From Romboutsia sedimentorum (GTDB taxonomy: Bacteria; Bacillota; Clostridia; Peptostreptococcales; Peptostreptococcaceae), in assembly GCF_030131845.1 (NCBI RefSeq), contig NZ_JASKYM010000001.1, positions 186,001 through 250,000 on the forward strand: a stretch of DNA of 64,000 nucleotides. Reading direction: 5' to 3'. The position numbers were made by a program, and so were the translations under genes. Under the pieces are notes generated by a model, which did not search any database, had not been told where the DNA came from, and saw only the letters and a program-made list of their open reading frames with translations. Of the stretch, positions 53,299 to 63,767 are shown piece by piece. Positions within the stretch are counted from its first letter, which is position 1; the number at the start of each line of letters is the position of its first letter.

Positions 53299-53972
53299 AT
53301 ACTTTTTTCTAACTTTACTTCTCCATCTACTATATTAATAATTCTATCTGCTTTACTTGCTATATCTTTATCATGAGTTATTACTATTAGTGTTTGATTG
53401 TATCTTTTAATAGACTCCTTTAACAAATTCATAACCTCTTCAGTTGTTTTGCTATCTAAGTTTCCAGTTGGTTCATCTGCTAATATTATACTTGGCTTAG
53501 TAGCCATAGCCCTACCTATTGCAACTCTTTGCTGTTGACCTCCACTTAACTGACTTGGTAGGTGATTTGCTCTATCTGTAAGACCTAGCATTTCTATAAG
53601 TTCATTAATATATACCTCATCAATATCCTCATTTCCTAGCATTAAAGGAAGTTCTATGTTTTCCTTAATATTTAAAACAGGTATTAAGTTAAACTGTTGA
53701 AATACAAACCCAACTTCTTTTCTTCTATACTCCGCAAGATTTTTATCTGACAACTTTCCTATATCTATTCCATTTACATTTATAACCCCACTACTGGCTC
53801 TTTCTAAACCACCTAATAAATGTAGCATTGTACTTTTACCACTTCCACTAGGCCCTATTATTGCAACAAATTCACCTTTATTAATCTCTATATCTATATT
53901 TTTTAAAGCATCAACTTTTATATCTTTTTTACCATAGCTTTTCCCTAAGTTTACAGTTTCTAATATACTCAT
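53295..53972 (-). CDS. MacB/LolD-type ABC ATPase
   Basis: This 225-residue protein has Walker A GPSGSGKSTM, signature LSGGQQQRVAI, Walker B IILADEPTGNLD and THDKDIA. The FQQFNLIPVLNIKENIELPL Q-loop region is typical of the MacB/LolD/BceA group. It lies 44 bases downstream of its FtsX-like permease gene. Confidence 0.92.
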   Translation of the reverse strand: MSILETVNLGKSYGKKDIKVDALKNIDIEINKGEFVAIIGPSGSGKSTMLHLLGGLERASSGVINVNGIDIGKLSDKNLAEYRRKEVGFVFQQFNLIPVLNIKENIELPLMLGNEDIDEVYINELIEMLGLTDRANHLPSQLSGGQQQRVAIGRAMATKPSIILADEPTGNLDSKTTEEVMNLLKESIKRYNQTLIVITHDKDIASKADRIINIVDGEVKLEKSI

Positions 53973-54016
53973 TTTTCTCCTCCAAATGTTTGATCTTATA
54001 TATTTTTTAAATAACC

Positions 54017-56584
54017 TTAATCTATAATATTAATAGACTCTACTATACTACTATTGTTTAATTTCTTAGCTGGTATATAAGTGGCTAAAACTCCTATAAT
54101 TAAGTTTACACATATAACTATTATGTAATCTATATATCTTATGGCAAATTTTATACCAAAATCTGCTGATTCAAAGTTATTATACGTTATAACTTGCATA
54201 ATAAGTGATACAATAACTACTACTACACTTGAAACTATTCCATAAAGCAGCCCTTCAAATATTATCATTTTATTAAAATCTTTATTGTTAAGCCCAACAG
54301 CTCTTAACATTCCAAATTCACTACTTCTAGACATTATACTGTGGCTTATATTGTTTACTACATTCACAAGAGTAATAATAAATAATATAAAAGTTATTCC
54401 CATGTTGTATATTCTAGATTTTTCATACATAGCATTAGAATTTTCTCTTTCAGCAACTATATCTCTAAGCATTGCCCCTTTAACTTTTGATGTTACCTTT
54501 GAAATTTTTTGTTCTAATACTTTGTGGTCTGCACCTTTATCCATATTTACATTAGCTGCACTATATTCATTTATGCCAGTATTCTTCTTAAATATATCTT
54601 GACTAACTATTACATCTACACAATTATTGCCTGTATAATACATTTCATTCATATATTCATAATTTACTACAGCTCCAACCTTAAATTCTTTGTAAATATA
54701 CTCTGAGTCAGTATCTTCCATAGTATAACAGCTTTCATTAAACACTTTATTTTCTCTAAACTTAATCTTAACAATATCTCCAACCTTTACATTTACTACA
54801 TTTTTTCCACCTATGCTACCCTCATTATCTTTATTAGCTTTTGGAACATAAACTACTGCTAAGTTTTCTTTTTTCATTTTTTCTATATTTATCTCGCCAC
54901 TATCAATATAATCATTTAATTTTTCTAAAGCTCTATCATCATAACCCCTTAGATTATTTTTTAATATAAGCTCTTTAGTTTTTTTATCTTCAACTAAATA
55001 TCCTTTAAAAAGGCCTTCTCCTCTTGGGTCTTTATTTATAATGTCAAAGTACTTTTGATTTGAAATATTGCCTTTGTCCATAATCATTCTTGAATACAAA
55101 ATTTGAGAAGTCTCTAAATTCTTAACTCCATCTATATTTGAAATTTCATCTAAAGACTTTTTATTTATACCTTTGTTCATATCTTCATTATATACATCTA
55201 TCATAAAATCAGAATTCATGTTCATTGCTCTCTCACTAACAAAATCATCAGCTTGAGACAAATAACTTCTATAATTTGAAGTAATTAATAAAATTCCACA
55301 AATACTCATAGATAACACAATCATAACAAAGCTCTTTTTATTTCTAAATATGTTTTTAAAAGAAATAGCTTTATATGTTTTTATAAACTTTCTCAATGAT
55401 TTTATACTAATAAAACTTCTTTTTATAGAATTTGAATTTAAATTTTTCTTTATAGAATCTATTACTGATAATTTTTTAATTTTTCTATATGTAAAATATG
55501 AAATTATTAAAACTATTAATGCTATTGATACTATTGAGCCTAATATTATCTCTACTGGGAATTTCATCCCAATTTTTGTTACTTCTCCATTTAAAACTAC
55601 CGTAGTTTTAACTTTATCAGCAATTTTTCCAAATATTAATGCTCCGCTAAGCCCTGTTATAAGTCCTATTGGTACAGATATTATAAACAATGTAAATAAT
55701 TCATCTAAAACTATTTTAAATATCTTCAAATTATTTGATCCAACTGCTCTTAGTATCCCGTATTCACTAACTCTTAAATATACTGATATATTAAATATTC
55801 CATATATAACAATTCCACAAACTAAACTTATCAATACCAAAAGTTTTACAGATTGCAAGTCTATACTAGTAGTCATAGTTTCTATGTCTATCAAATCATC
55901 CATTGATTTTATTTGTTCTTTATCTATATTTGCATTTTTTGCAATTTTATTTATTTCACTATTTATATCAGTTCCTTCTTTAAAAGCTATTTTAGCTTGT
56001 ATAACACTTGATTTGTCTAAGCTTATAGGTGAAAACATTTCCATTACACCCATTGATTTAGTTCCTAATCTATCACTCATAATTCCTACTAATTTAAATT
56101 TTTCTTCTTTGTATCCACCATTTCTATCATCTATCTTTAAGTTTATTTCTTCGTTAATCTTAGGTTCTATCCCTAGATTTCTTAAAACCCAAACTTCAGC
56201 TACAATTTCATTAGATTGCTTGGGAAATCTACCTTCAGTTATTCTGGAATTATTTTTTATATAGTCCTCATTAGCTTTTGCAATTCCCACAATTTGATTT
56301 TCTTCTTTTGATGTAGTTTTATCTATACTATATAATCCTAAGTTTTCTATATTTTTATTTTGTTTTATTTTTTCTACCTGATCTTTATCTACTCCATCAA
56401 TCTCTACATGATACATTCCACTATTGTATTTCATTTTTTGTAATTCAGCATAATCATTAGTTCTGCTTAAAGTTCCCAAACCTACTATAAGCCCTATAGA
56501 TAAAACCATACTAAGTATTATTGCAATGGATCTTTTTTTATAGGCTTTTATATATCGAAAGCCTAAGTTTAGTTTTTTTCTCAT
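54017..56584 (-). CDS. FtsX-like ABC permease
   Basis: This 855-residue protein has the double FtsX arrangement: an N-terminal helix (about 18-40), a large external MacB_PCD-like domain, three helices from about residue 245 (YLRVSEYGILRAVGSNNLKIF), then a second helix (about 415), second external domain and final three helices (SRSSEFGMLRAVGLNNKDF). These are mechanotransmission exporters for peptides or lipoproteins, driven by the MacB-like ATPase. No two-component system is adjacent to it on its own strand. Confidence 0.9.
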   Translation of the reverse strand: MRKKLNLGFRYIKAYKKRSIAIILSMVLSIGLIVGLGTLSRTNDYAELQKMKYNSGMYHVEIDGVDKDQVEKIKQNKNIENLGLYSIDKTTSKEENQIVGIAKANEDYIKNNSRITEGRFPKQSNEIVAEVWVLRNLGIEPKINEEINLKIDDRNGGYKEEKFKLVGIMSDRLGTKSMGVMEMFSPISLDKSSVIQAKIAFKEGTDINSEINKIAKNANIDKEQIKSMDDLIDIETMTTSIDLQSVKLLVLISLVCGIVIYGIFNISVYLRVSEYGILRAVGSNNLKIFKIVLDELFTLFIISVPIGLITGLSGALIFGKIADKVKTTVVLNGEVTKIGMKFPVEIILGSIVSIALIVLIISYFTYRKIKKLSVIDSIKKNLNSNSIKRSFISIKSLRKFIKTYKAISFKNIFRNKKSFVMIVLSMSICGILLITSNYRSYLSQADDFVSERAMNMNSDFMIDVYNEDMNKGINKKSLDEISNIDGVKNLETSQILYSRMIMDKGNISNQKYFDIINKDPRGEGLFKGYLVEDKKTKELILKNNLRGYDDRALEKLNDYIDSGEINIEKMKKENLAVVYVPKANKDNEGSIGGKNVVNVKVGDIVKIKFRENKVFNESCYTMEDTDSEYIYKEFKVGAVVNYEYMNEMYYTGNNCVDVIVSQDIFKKNTGINEYSAANVNMDKGADHKVLEQKISKVTSKVKGAMLRDIVAERENSNAMYEKSRIYNMGITFILFIITLVNVVNNISHSIMSRSSEFGMLRAVGLNNKDFNKMIIFEGLLYGIVSSVVVVIVSLIMQVITYNNFESADFGIKFAIRYIDYIIVICVNLIIGVLATYIPAKKLNNSSIVESINIID

Positions 56585-56689
56585 CTCTTACCCCTCCATT
56601 AATTTGTGATAGTTCTTTTGTCTTTTACAAAATGAGTATATATTTAATTTTACATAAAAAACCATATTTAGTAACATTGTACACTTTAT

Positions 56690-56739
56690 GTTATAAATTC
56701 TTAATAATTGACTTATTTAGTTATAAATTCTTAATAATT
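56690..56739. repeat. Two copies of a 20-bp repeat upstream of sstT1
   Basis: GTTATAAATTCTTAATAATT occurs at 56690-56709 and 56720-56739, 30 bp apart. The rest of the 319-bp gap (56585-56903) is very AT-rich and holds the sstT1 promoter, which I cannot place with certainty. Confidence 0.7.
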
Positions 56740-56903
56740 ATATAAATATTTATATGTTTTACATTTTTAATAATAACCAAAATGTATTAAATTATCTGAA
56801 AATAAAAAATATTTAAAACATTCATTGAATTTTGTTTTAAAATATCGAATTTTGTGATATTATGTAATTACAATATAATTTAACTACAGAGGAGGATTGT
56901 AAA

Positions 56904-58130
56904 ATGGGAAATTTAATCAGCAAATGGAATCAAATGAGTTTAGTTAAAAGAATTATTATAGGTTTAATCATCGGTATTATATTAGCTTTAACGATTCCAG
57001 ACACAGCAAAACCAATTGTTATCTTTGGTTCATTATTTGTAGGTGCACTAAAGTCCGTTGCACCCATACTAGTATTTTTCTTAGTAATGGCTGCCATTTC
57101 TCAACATAAGAGTGGCCAGCAAACTAATATGAAATCAATTATAATGCTTTATCTTCTAGGTACATTTTTAGCGGGACTTGTTGCTGTTGTAGCGAGTTTT
57201 ATATTCCCACTAACATTAACACTTGGAGCAGGGGTTGAGAATGTTACTCCACCAGGAGATGTATTAGAAGTTTTGAAAACGTTATTATTAAATATTGTTG
57301 ACAACCCAGTAAAAGCACTTTTCAATGCTAATTATATAGGCATATTATCTTGGGCTATACTTCTTGGACTTGCACTTAAAAATACTCCTCAATCTACAAA
57401 AACTATGATAGTTAATGTTTCAGACGCACTATCACAAATAGTAAGATGGATAATAAACTTTGCTCCACTTGGTATCATGGGTCTTGTATTTGATACTATT
57501 GCTACTCAAGGTATAGAATCTCTTCTTAGCTATGGACAATTACTTGCTTTATTAGTTGGATGTATGGGATTTGTAGCACTTGTAGTTAATCCAATCATCG
57601 CATTTATAGGGATGCGTAAAAATCCATATCCACTAGTATTTAAGTGTTTAAAGGAAAGTGGTATTACAGCATTCTTTACTCGTAGTTCAGCTGCAAATAT
57701 ACCTGTAAACATGAAGTTATGTGAAGAACTAAAATTAGATAAAGATACTTATTCAGTTTCAATTCCATTAGGTGCAACTATTAATATGGCAGGGGCTGCT
57801 ATTACGATTTCAGTATTAACACTGGCAGCAGTTCACACACTTGGAATAGAGATTGACATGGGTATGGCAATAATATTAAGTGTATTATCAGCTGTAAGTG
57901 CTTGTGGTGCTTCAGGAGTAGCTGGAGGTTCATTATTACTAATACCACTTGCATGTAGTTTATTTGGAGTTCCAAATGATGTAGCAATGCAGGTAGTAGG
58001 TGTAGGGTTTGTTGTAGGGGTTATTCAAGACTCTTGTGAGACTGCACTTAACTCATCAACTGACGTACTTTTCACAGCTGTAGCTGAATTTGCAAAATGG
58101 CGTAAAGAAGGAAAAAAGATTAAAATCTAG
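56904..58130 (+). CDS. sstT: Serine/threonine:Na+ symporter, copy 1
   Basis: This 408-residue DAACS-family protein starts at ATG behind GAGGAGG. Family elements are the serine-rich re-entrant loop [20 protein letters not shown] near residue 250, the Na+ site in [10 protein letters not shown], and [20 protein letters not shown] near 330. It takes up Ser and Thr with Na+. It is nearly identical to the gene at 61666, and even their terminators match. A two-component system follows downstream. Confidence 0.93.
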   Translation: MGNLISKWNQMSLVKRIIIGLIIGIILALTIPDTAKPIVIFGSLFVGALKSVAPILVFFLVMAAISQHKSGQQTNMKSIIMLYLLGTFLAGLVAVVASFIFPLTLTLGAGVENVTPPGDVLEVLKTLLLNIVDNPVKALFNANYIGILSWAILLGLALKNTPQSTKTMIVNVSDALSQIVRWIINFAPLGIMGLVFDTIATQGIESLLSYGQLLALLVGCMGFVALVVNPIIAFIGMRKNPYPLVFKCLKESGITAFFTRSSAANIPVNMKLCEELKLDKDTYSVSIPLGATINMAGAAITISVLTLAAVHTLGIEIDMGMAIILSVLSAVSACGASGVAGGSLLLIPLACSLFGVPNDVAMQVVGVGFVVGVIQDSCETALNSSTDVLFTAVAEFAKWRKEGKKIKI

Positions 58131-58157
58131 ATTTTGCTAAAAAAATATATAAACATA

Positions 58158-58203
58158 ATAAATCCAAGGAATTAATAACTAATTTCTTGGATTTATTTTT
58201 TTG
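58158..58203 (+). terminator. Terminator of sstT1
   Basis: AAATCCAAGGAATTA/TAATTTCTTGGATTT (one wobble) is followed by ATTTTTTT. It is similar to the sstT2 terminator at 62909. Confidence 0.85.
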
Positions 58204-58222
58204 TTATAAATTCTTAATAATT
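58203..58222. repeat. Third copy of the 20-bp repeat, upstream of the response-regulator gene
   Basis: GTTATAAATTCTTAATAATT is identical to the two copies before sstT1 and lies 136 bases before the regulator ATG. Confidence 0.7.
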
Positions 58223-58357
58223 ATGAAATTATTTTGTAATTTTAATTTGTTATTATTTAATTGACATTGATTTACTTAAATTTAATCTTGGTTACTTTTG
58301 TTAACAATATATGGTAAATTAAGTATGTAAGAAATTTTATAGATTGGAGTAATACTT

Positions 58358-59074
58358 ATGAATGAAAATATATTAGTTGTAGATGATGATAGGGAAATCG
58401 TTGATGCTATTGAATTTTATTTAAAGCCAGATGGATTTAATATTTTGAAAGCTTATGATGGACTACAAGCTTTGGAGGCTTTGATAGATAATAACATTCA
58501 ACTTATTATAATGGATATTATGATGCCTAATATGGATGGGCTTAAAGCTACTTTTAAAATTCGTGAAAGTAAAAATATACCTATCATTCTTTTGTCTGCA
58601 AAATGTCAAGATATGGACAAGATTATGGGGCTTAATATGGGTGCTGATGATTATGTTACTAAGCCTTTTAATCCACTAGAGCTTACTGCTAGAGTCAAAT
58701 CTCAATTAAGAAGATATATAAATTTAGGCAATATGAATAATACTCTAAATAATGAATATGAAATGAAAAACACATTAAGAAGTGGTGGATTAGAACTTAA
58801 CACAGATACTAAAATTGTTAAACTTGACGGTGATGAAATTAAAGCTACACCTATTGAATATAAAATTCTTGAACTTTTATTATCAAATCAAGGTAAAGTT
58901 TTTTCTTCAAAGGAATTATATGAGCGTGTTTGGGATGAAGATGCTTATAATTGTGAGAAAACTGTTGCTGTTCATATTAGAAGGATTAGGGAAAAGATTG
59001 AAATAAATTCAAAAGATCCAAAGTATTTAAAGGTGGTGTGGGGAATTGGCTATAAAATTGAAAAGATTAATTAA
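58358..59074 (+). CDS. OmpR/PhoB-family response regulator, VanR-like
   Basis: This 238-residue protein has a receiver domain (1-118) with D53 in IIMDIMMP as phosphoacceptor and D9/D10 acidic pocket. A winged-helix domain follows (about 140-236, TPIEYKILELLLSNQGKVFS and VHIRRIREKIE). The N-terminus NILVVDDDREIVDAIEFYL is close to VanR-type regulators. It overlaps the kinase gene by 29 bases. It probably binds the three 20-bp repeats nearby and so controls sstT1 and itself. Confidence 0.92.
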   Translation: MNENILVVDDDREIVDAIEFYLKPDGFNILKAYDGLQALEALIDNNIQLIIMDIMMPNMDGLKATFKIRESKNIPIILLSAKCQDMDKIMGLNMGADDYVTKPFNPLELTARVKSQLRRYINLGNMNNTLNNEYEMKNTLRSGGLELNTDTKIVKLDGDEIKATPIEYKILELLLSNQGKVFSSKELYERVWDEDAYNCEKTVAVHIRRIREKIEINSKDPKYLKVVWGIGYKIEKIN

Positions 59075-60614
59075 CGATAATTGTATAACTAAATACATAT
59101 CATTATTAGTTATGTTTATGAGCTTATCTATTGGGTTTGAAGCTTGCTTTAATTTAAGATATAACTTTACACCTGAATTTAGACATGACTTTCTACCAAA
59201 ATTTTATCTATTTGGGAATGTGTCTAGTCATCTCACATCAAGTTTATTCGATGATTATATACTTATAGCGCTAGGGTGTACTTTCATATTCCTAATTGGT
59301 CTTAATTTTTATAAAATAAATAGGAATGCCTATAGTAAATTTGAAGTTAAAATAACTTCTTTTTCATCTAAATTTCCTATAGAGATTCCAATATTTTTTA
59401 TATTAGCTTTATTTCTTGTAAGATTTAGTATTTGGTCTACTACTTTGCCTTTTTACGATGATGATTTGGTATATTGTGACTTTTTTTTACTTTGGTTAAC
59501 TTATTTTTATTTTAAAACCACTAGATTAAGTGATTATGATATAAAGTCTAAATCGTTTTTATATGGTTTTCTTGATAGGCATGGCAAAGAAAGTTTAAAT
59601 AAAAAAATAGCATTTATCCTCACTTTCATAACAATAGTACAAATTATATTTTTTATATTTGCTTTAAACTTTTGTTCCTATCCTTATTCTACGGGAGTTA
59701 TATTTTATTCTATCTCAATTATATTGTTTTATTTGTTTATTTATAAATTATTATCTCATAAATTTAATTACATTGACTCTATAGCTACAAATATCAAAAA
59801 TATAGAAAATGGAGACTTAAATTATAAACTAGATGTTATTGGTAATGATGAAATGTCAGCTCTTGCAACAAGTATAAACAATATAACTAACGGACTTGAA
59901 ACTTCACTTGAAAACCAAGTCAAAAGTGAAAAAATGAAAAGTGAGCTTCTAACTAATGTATCTCACGACTTAAAAACCCCTCTTACTTCTATTGTAAATT
60001 ATGTTGATATACTAAAAAACAACGACTTAGACAAAGACACTATGAAAGACTATATAAACATATTAGATAAAAAATCCAAACGTCTAAAAACTTTAATAGA
60101 AGATGTTTTTGAAGCATCAAAGATAAATAGTGGAGATATTGAACTTGATTTTGAAAAAACAGATATAAAAGAACTTCTTATCCAAAGTATAGTTGAATTA
60201 GAAGATAAAATAGATGAAAGCGGTCTTGATTTTATAATAGAAACTCCAGATGATAGTGTTTTTACTTTTATAGATGGTAAAAAGACCTGGAGAGTTTTTG
60301 AAAACTTAATAGGGAATATTTTAAAATACTCTCTTTCTAATACTAGGGTTTATATAGATATGATTGATTACGATGATAAGGTTATAATAGTTTTTAAGAA
60401 TATATCTAATCATAAATTAAATATAAAGCCACAAGATTTGATTGAAAGATTTAGACGTGGTGATGTTTCTAGAAATACAGATGGGTCAGGGCTTGGGTTA
60501 TCAATAGCTCAAAGTATTGTAGACCTTCAACACGGTGAGATGAAAATAGATATAGATGGTGATTTATTTAAAGCTACATTAACTTTTGATAAATATTTAG
60601 AATGTGTACTTTAA
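59046..60614 (+). CDS. Membrane sensor histidine kinase
   Basis: This 522-residue protein starts at TTG behind AAAGGTGG. Six helices (about 15-35, 71-90, 112-130, 137-156, 188-207 and 218-237) form the membrane sensor. HAMP follows to about 290, then HisKA with H307 in NVSHDLKTPLTS. The ATPase domain has FENLIGNILKYSL and DGSGLGLSI. It is the partner of the overlapping regulator. The short loops suggest sensing inside the membrane or through a transporter such as SstT. Confidence 0.9.
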   Translation: MAIKLKRLINDNCITKYISLLVMFMSLSIGFEACFNLRYNFTPEFRHDFLPKFYLFGNVSSHLTSSLFDDYILIALGCTFIFLIGLNFYKINRNAYSKFEVKITSFSSKFPIEIPIFFILALFLVRFSIWSTTLPFYDDDLVYCDFFLLWLTYFYFKTTRLSDYDIKSKSFLYGFLDRHGKESLNKKIAFILTFITIVQIIFFIFALNFCSYPYSTGVIFYSISIILFYLFIYKLLSHKFNYIDSIATNIKNIENGDLNYKLDVIGNDEMSALATSINNITNGLETSLENQVKSEKMKSELLTNVSHDLKTPLTSIVNYVDILKNNDLDKDTMKDYINILDKKSKRLKTLIEDVFEASKINSGDIELDFEKTDIKELLIQSIVELEDKIDESGLDFIIETPDDSVFTFIDGKKTWRVFENLIGNILKYSLSNTRVYIDMIDYDDKVIIVFKNISNHKLNIKPQDLIERFRRGDVSRNTDGSGLGLSIAQSIVDLQHGEMKIDIDGDLFKATLTFDKYLECVL

Positions 60615-60628
60615 AATTTACTATTTTT

Positions 60629-60665
60629 TAATAAGGCTTTAGATTTAAACCTAAAGCCTTATTTT
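60629..60665. terminator. Bidirectional terminator
   Basis: AATAAGGCTTTAG/CTAAAGCCTTATT with an 8-nt loop lies between the converging kinase and flavodoxin genes. Confidence 0.85.
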
Positions 60666-61436
60666 TTATATATAATCTTCTATTTTGTAAGTTTCAAACG
60701 GCTTCTTTTTATACAATATAGCATCTGTTGGACATCTATGAATACATTTTTCGCAACCTATACACTTATTAAAAAATTCAATCTCTTTATCTTTCATAAC
60801 TATATTTTTAGTTGGACATTGTTCTTGGCATATCTTGCAATTTATACACTTTTCTTTGTCTATGGAAAAGTTTCTTTTAGCATATTTTTTAGCATAAATT
60901 AAAAAGCTATCGTATACTAATTTAGGACCTAGCGTACTTTTCTTATAATTTATATCACTTCTATTTTCTTTTAAAAAGTCCTTAGCTATATTTTCCACTT
61001 CATTTTCTTTAGTTGCTAAAATTTGTTTCATTTCTTCATCAGTTTCTCTTTTAAATATTACGTGATAATAATTATTTGGCATTTGTATAGATGTGTTTAT
61101 AACTACATCAAATCCTTTATTTTTAAGTGCCTTAGCTATGTATGTTCTATTTTCTCTATGATTTTTATCAGCTAAAGTATAATATACTATACATTTTTTA
61201 GAATCTGCTTTTATATTTTTATTTATCCAATCTAATAGTATCTTAGGCGTCATTTCTGCATGTATCGGTGAACCTACTATCAAAAAATCATATTCTTTGT
61301 TTATACTATCATTTTTTTGTATATCTATTAAATCTATATTTATATTTTCTTTTTCAAAGCTTTTTTTAAATAATTTAGCTATATGTTTTGTGTTACCTGT
61401 TCCAGAAAAAAATATTGCTGCTCCTGTTTTTAACAT
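60666..61436 (-). CDS. EFR1-family flavodoxin/ferredoxin protein
   Basis: This 256-residue protein has a flavodoxin-like domain (1-165, FFSGTGNTKHIAKLF as the FMN phosphate loop, IVGSPIHAEM) fused to two [4Fe-4S] clusters: CINCKICQEQCPTKN and CIGCEKCIHRCPTDA. It likely transfers electrons between FMN and iron-sulfur partners in the cytoplasm. The partner is unknown. GAAGGAG precedes the ATG. It is a single-gene unit. Confidence 0.9.
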   Translation of the reverse strand: MLKTGAAIFFSGTGNTKHIAKLFKKSFEKENINIDLIDIQKNDSINKEYDFLIVGSPIHAEMTPKILLDWINKNIKADSKKCIVYYTLADKNHRENRTYIAKALKNKGFDVVINTSIQMPNNYYHVIFKRETDEEMKQILATKENEVENIAKDFLKENRSDINYKKSTLGPKLVYDSFLIYAKKYAKRNFSIDKEKCINCKICQEQCPTKNIVMKDKEIEFFNKCIGCEKCIHRCPTDAILYKKKPFETYKIEDYI

Positions 61437-61665
61437 ACTCTCACTCCTTCTTTTTATAAGCTTAATTTATATAATTAATTATACAACAATTACTTATATA
61501 ATATATTTTAATTTAATAATTTATAACCATTATGACATTACATTTTTTTATATTTCAATTGTTAAAAATTGTTAACAATTAAAAATATTCAATCAATTAA
61601 GTTTACATACACACACTACTGTGCTACGATTTAATGAAATTAAACTCAAGGGGGAGTAATAAGAA

Positions 61666-62892
61666 ATGAGAAATTTAATTAACAAATGGAATCAAATGAG
61701 TTTAGTTAAAAGAATTATAATAGGTCTAATCATCGGTATTATACTAGCTGTAACAATTCCAGATACAGCAAAACCAATAGTTATCTTTGGTTCTTTATTT
61801 GTAGGTGCACTAAAGGCGGTTGCACCAATATTGGTATTTTTCTTAGTAACATCTGCCATATCTCAACATAAGAGTGGTCAGCAAACTAATATGAAATCAA
61901 TTCTAGTTCTTTATCTTTTAGGTACATTTTTAGCGGGACTTATTGCTGTTGTAGCAAGTTTTATATTCCCAATAACATTAACTCTTGGAGCAGTTGCAGA
62001 AAATGTTACACCTCCTGGAGGTGTTGTAGACGTTCTTAAGGCTTTACTTTTAAACATTGTTGATAACCCTGTAAAAGCACTTTTTAATGCTAACTATATA
62101 GGAATATTATCTTGGGCAATATTACTTGGTATTGCACTTAAAAACGCTCAACAAACTACAAAAATTATGATTGTCAATGTTTCAGATGCTCTATCTCAAA
62201 TAGTAAAATGGGTAATTAACTTTGCTCCACTTGGTATTATGGGTCTTGTATTTGATGCTATTGCTACACAAGGTCTAAGCGCTTTACTTAGTTATGGACA
62301 ATTGCTTGCTATATTAGTTGGATGTATGGTATTTGTAGCACTTGTACTTAATCCAATCATTGCATTTGTGTGTATGCGTAAAAATCCTTATCCACTAGTA
62401 TTTAAATGTTTAAAAAATAGTGGTATTACAGCATTCTTTACTCGTAGTTCAGCTGCAAATATACCTGTAAACATGAAATTATGTGAAGAATTAGAATTAG
62501 ACAAAGATACTTATTCAGTTTCAATTCCATTAGGTGCAACTATTAATATGGCAGGGGCTGCTGTTACAATTTCAGTATTAACTCTTGCAGCTGTTCACAC
62601 TCTTGGAATTCAAGTTGATATAGGTATGGCAATAATATTAAGTGTATTATCAGCTATAAGCGCTTGTGGTGCTTCAGGGGTAGCTGGAGGTTCATTATTA
62701 CTAATACCACTTGCATGTAGTTTGTTTGGAATTCCAAATGATGTGGCTATGCAGGTAGTAGGTGTAGGATTTGTTGTAGGAGTTATCCAAGACTCTTGCG
62801 AAACTGCACTTAACTCATCAACTGATGTACTTTTTACAGCTGTAGCTGAATTTGCTAAGCGTAGAAAAGAAGGAAAGAAAATTGAAATTTAA
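61666..62892 (+). CDS. sstT: Serine/threonine:Na+ symporter, copy 2
   Basis: This 408-residue paralogue of the gene at 56904 has the same length and roughly nine in ten residues the same by eye. The motifs [20 protein letters not shown] and [10 protein letters not shown] are kept. GGGGGAG precedes the ATG. The upstream region is different and lacks an exact copy of the 20-bp repeat. Only a reverse-strand partial match (ATTTAATAATTTATAAC near 61509) is visible. The two copies may therefore be expressed under different conditions. Confidence 0.93.
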   Translation: MRNLINKWNQMSLVKRIIIGLIIGIILAVTIPDTAKPIVIFGSLFVGALKAVAPILVFFLVTSAISQHKSGQQTNMKSILVLYLLGTFLAGLIAVVASFIFPITLTLGAVAENVTPPGGVVDVLKALLLNIVDNPVKALFNANYIGILSWAILLGIALKNAQQTTKIMIVNVSDALSQIVKWVINFAPLGIMGLVFDAIATQGLSALLSYGQLLAILVGCMVFVALVLNPIIAFVCMRKNPYPLVFKCLKNSGITAFFTRSSAANIPVNMKLCEELELDKDTYSVSIPLGATINMAGAAVTISVLTLAAVHTLGIQVDIGMAIILSVLSAISACGASGVAGGSLLLIPLACSLFGIPNDVAMQVVGVGFVVGVIQDSCETALNSSTDVLFTAVAEFAKRRKEGKKIEI

Positions 62893-62908
62893 TTTTTCTA
62901 AAAATATA

Positions 62909-62949
62909 ATAAATCCAAGGGCTAAGTAACTAAGCCCTTGGATTTATTT
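62909..62949. terminator. Terminator of sstT2
   Basis: AAATCCAAGGGCT/AGCCCTTGGATTT lies just past the stop. It shares AAATCCAAGG and CTTGGATTTATTT with the sstT1 terminator. Confidence 0.85.
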
Positions 62950-62950
62950 G

Positions 62951-63208
62951 TTATTTTCTCTTTTTAGTTTTCTTTTTATTTTTGCCTTGAGCTCTTTTTT
63001 CACTTTGAGCTTTTGTTTTAGCTTCTTCTATTTCTTTTATTTTAACTTTAATTTTTTCATTTTCTCTATATGCTATGAAAAAGTCAATCAAACTTACTAA
63101 AAGTGTTGACCAAGCTAATGAATTTTTACTTACAAATGTTACTATTGATGATATAAGGAAAAATATTCCCATTGCAATCCATAAATTCCTATTTTTCTTT
63201 GAAACCAT
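62951..63208 (-). CDS. Small two-helix membrane protein with basic tail, 85 aa
   Basis: Helices at about 9-26 and 31-47 are followed by a charged, probably coiled tail that ends in KNKKKTKKRK. TAGGAGGT precedes the ATG. No family recognised. The lysine-rich cytoplasmic tail could contact nucleic acid or acidic lipids. It converges on sstT2 across the terminator. Confidence 0.65.
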   Translation of the reverse strand: MVSKKNRNLWIAMGIFFLISSIVTFVSKNSLAWSTLLVSLIDFFIAYRENEKIKVKIKEIEEAKTKAQSEKRAQGKNKKKTKKRK

Positions 63209-63335
63209 TTTGCCTACCTCCTATATGTCTACAAACATTAATAACTACTATTATAACTCAATATAGTATATAAATTTCATTTTTTATTTACTATTACAAA
63301 GCTTATTAATATGCGACTTAAAGTAGGTTGTGTAT

Positions 63336-63659
63336 TTAGTTAAACATATCAGCTATATTCATAGTCTCAATTTTATCTACGGCATTGCCTATATAATCAG
63401 TTATTCCTTTTGCCACTTCGCTCTCTTTAATTTTATTTACAGTACCTTCTATATCTATACCGTCCGTTATATCCGATAATTTCATATCTTTAATATTATC
63501 TATAGTCTGCGAAATAGTCTGTGAAAATTTTGTATCTTTAAGCTCGTCCATTATATATGCTACTTTATCATTTTTAATTTCACTATATTTAAAACTCATT
63601 ATACCTAGTGGAACTAACAATACCACTAACGTAACTGCTATTTTCTTTACTAGCCTCAT
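63336..63659 (-). CDS. Small secreted or membrane-anchored protein, 107 aa
   Basis: An N-terminal hydrophobic stretch (6-22) resembles a signal peptide or anchor. The remainder is an amphipathic helical region with repeated DxI-D/N-I turns (TIDNIKDMKLSDITDGIDI, YIGNAVDKIETMNIADMF). GAGGAGG precedes the ATG. It lies between a small membrane-protein gene and an MFS gene on the same strand. Function unknown. Confidence 0.65.
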   Translation of the reverse strand: MRLVKKIAVTLVVLLVPLGIMSFKYSEIKNDKVAYIMDELKDTKFSQTISQTIDNIKDMKLSDITDGIDIEGTVNKIKESEVAKGITDYIGNAVDKIETMNIADMFN

Positions 63660-63767
63660 AATAATCCTCCTCTGTTAATTAATAACTCTATATTACTATA
63701 TTAACTTATTAACCTTAAATTAGTGTTAATTTTTCATTAAATAATTCTTAAATTTTTATTTATAAAA

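Noticed and set aside
55350-56264. 304-codon open frame on the + strand
   Set aside because: It lies fully antisense to the FtsX-like permease gene, has no ribosome site, and its sequence is the low-complexity complement of that gene.
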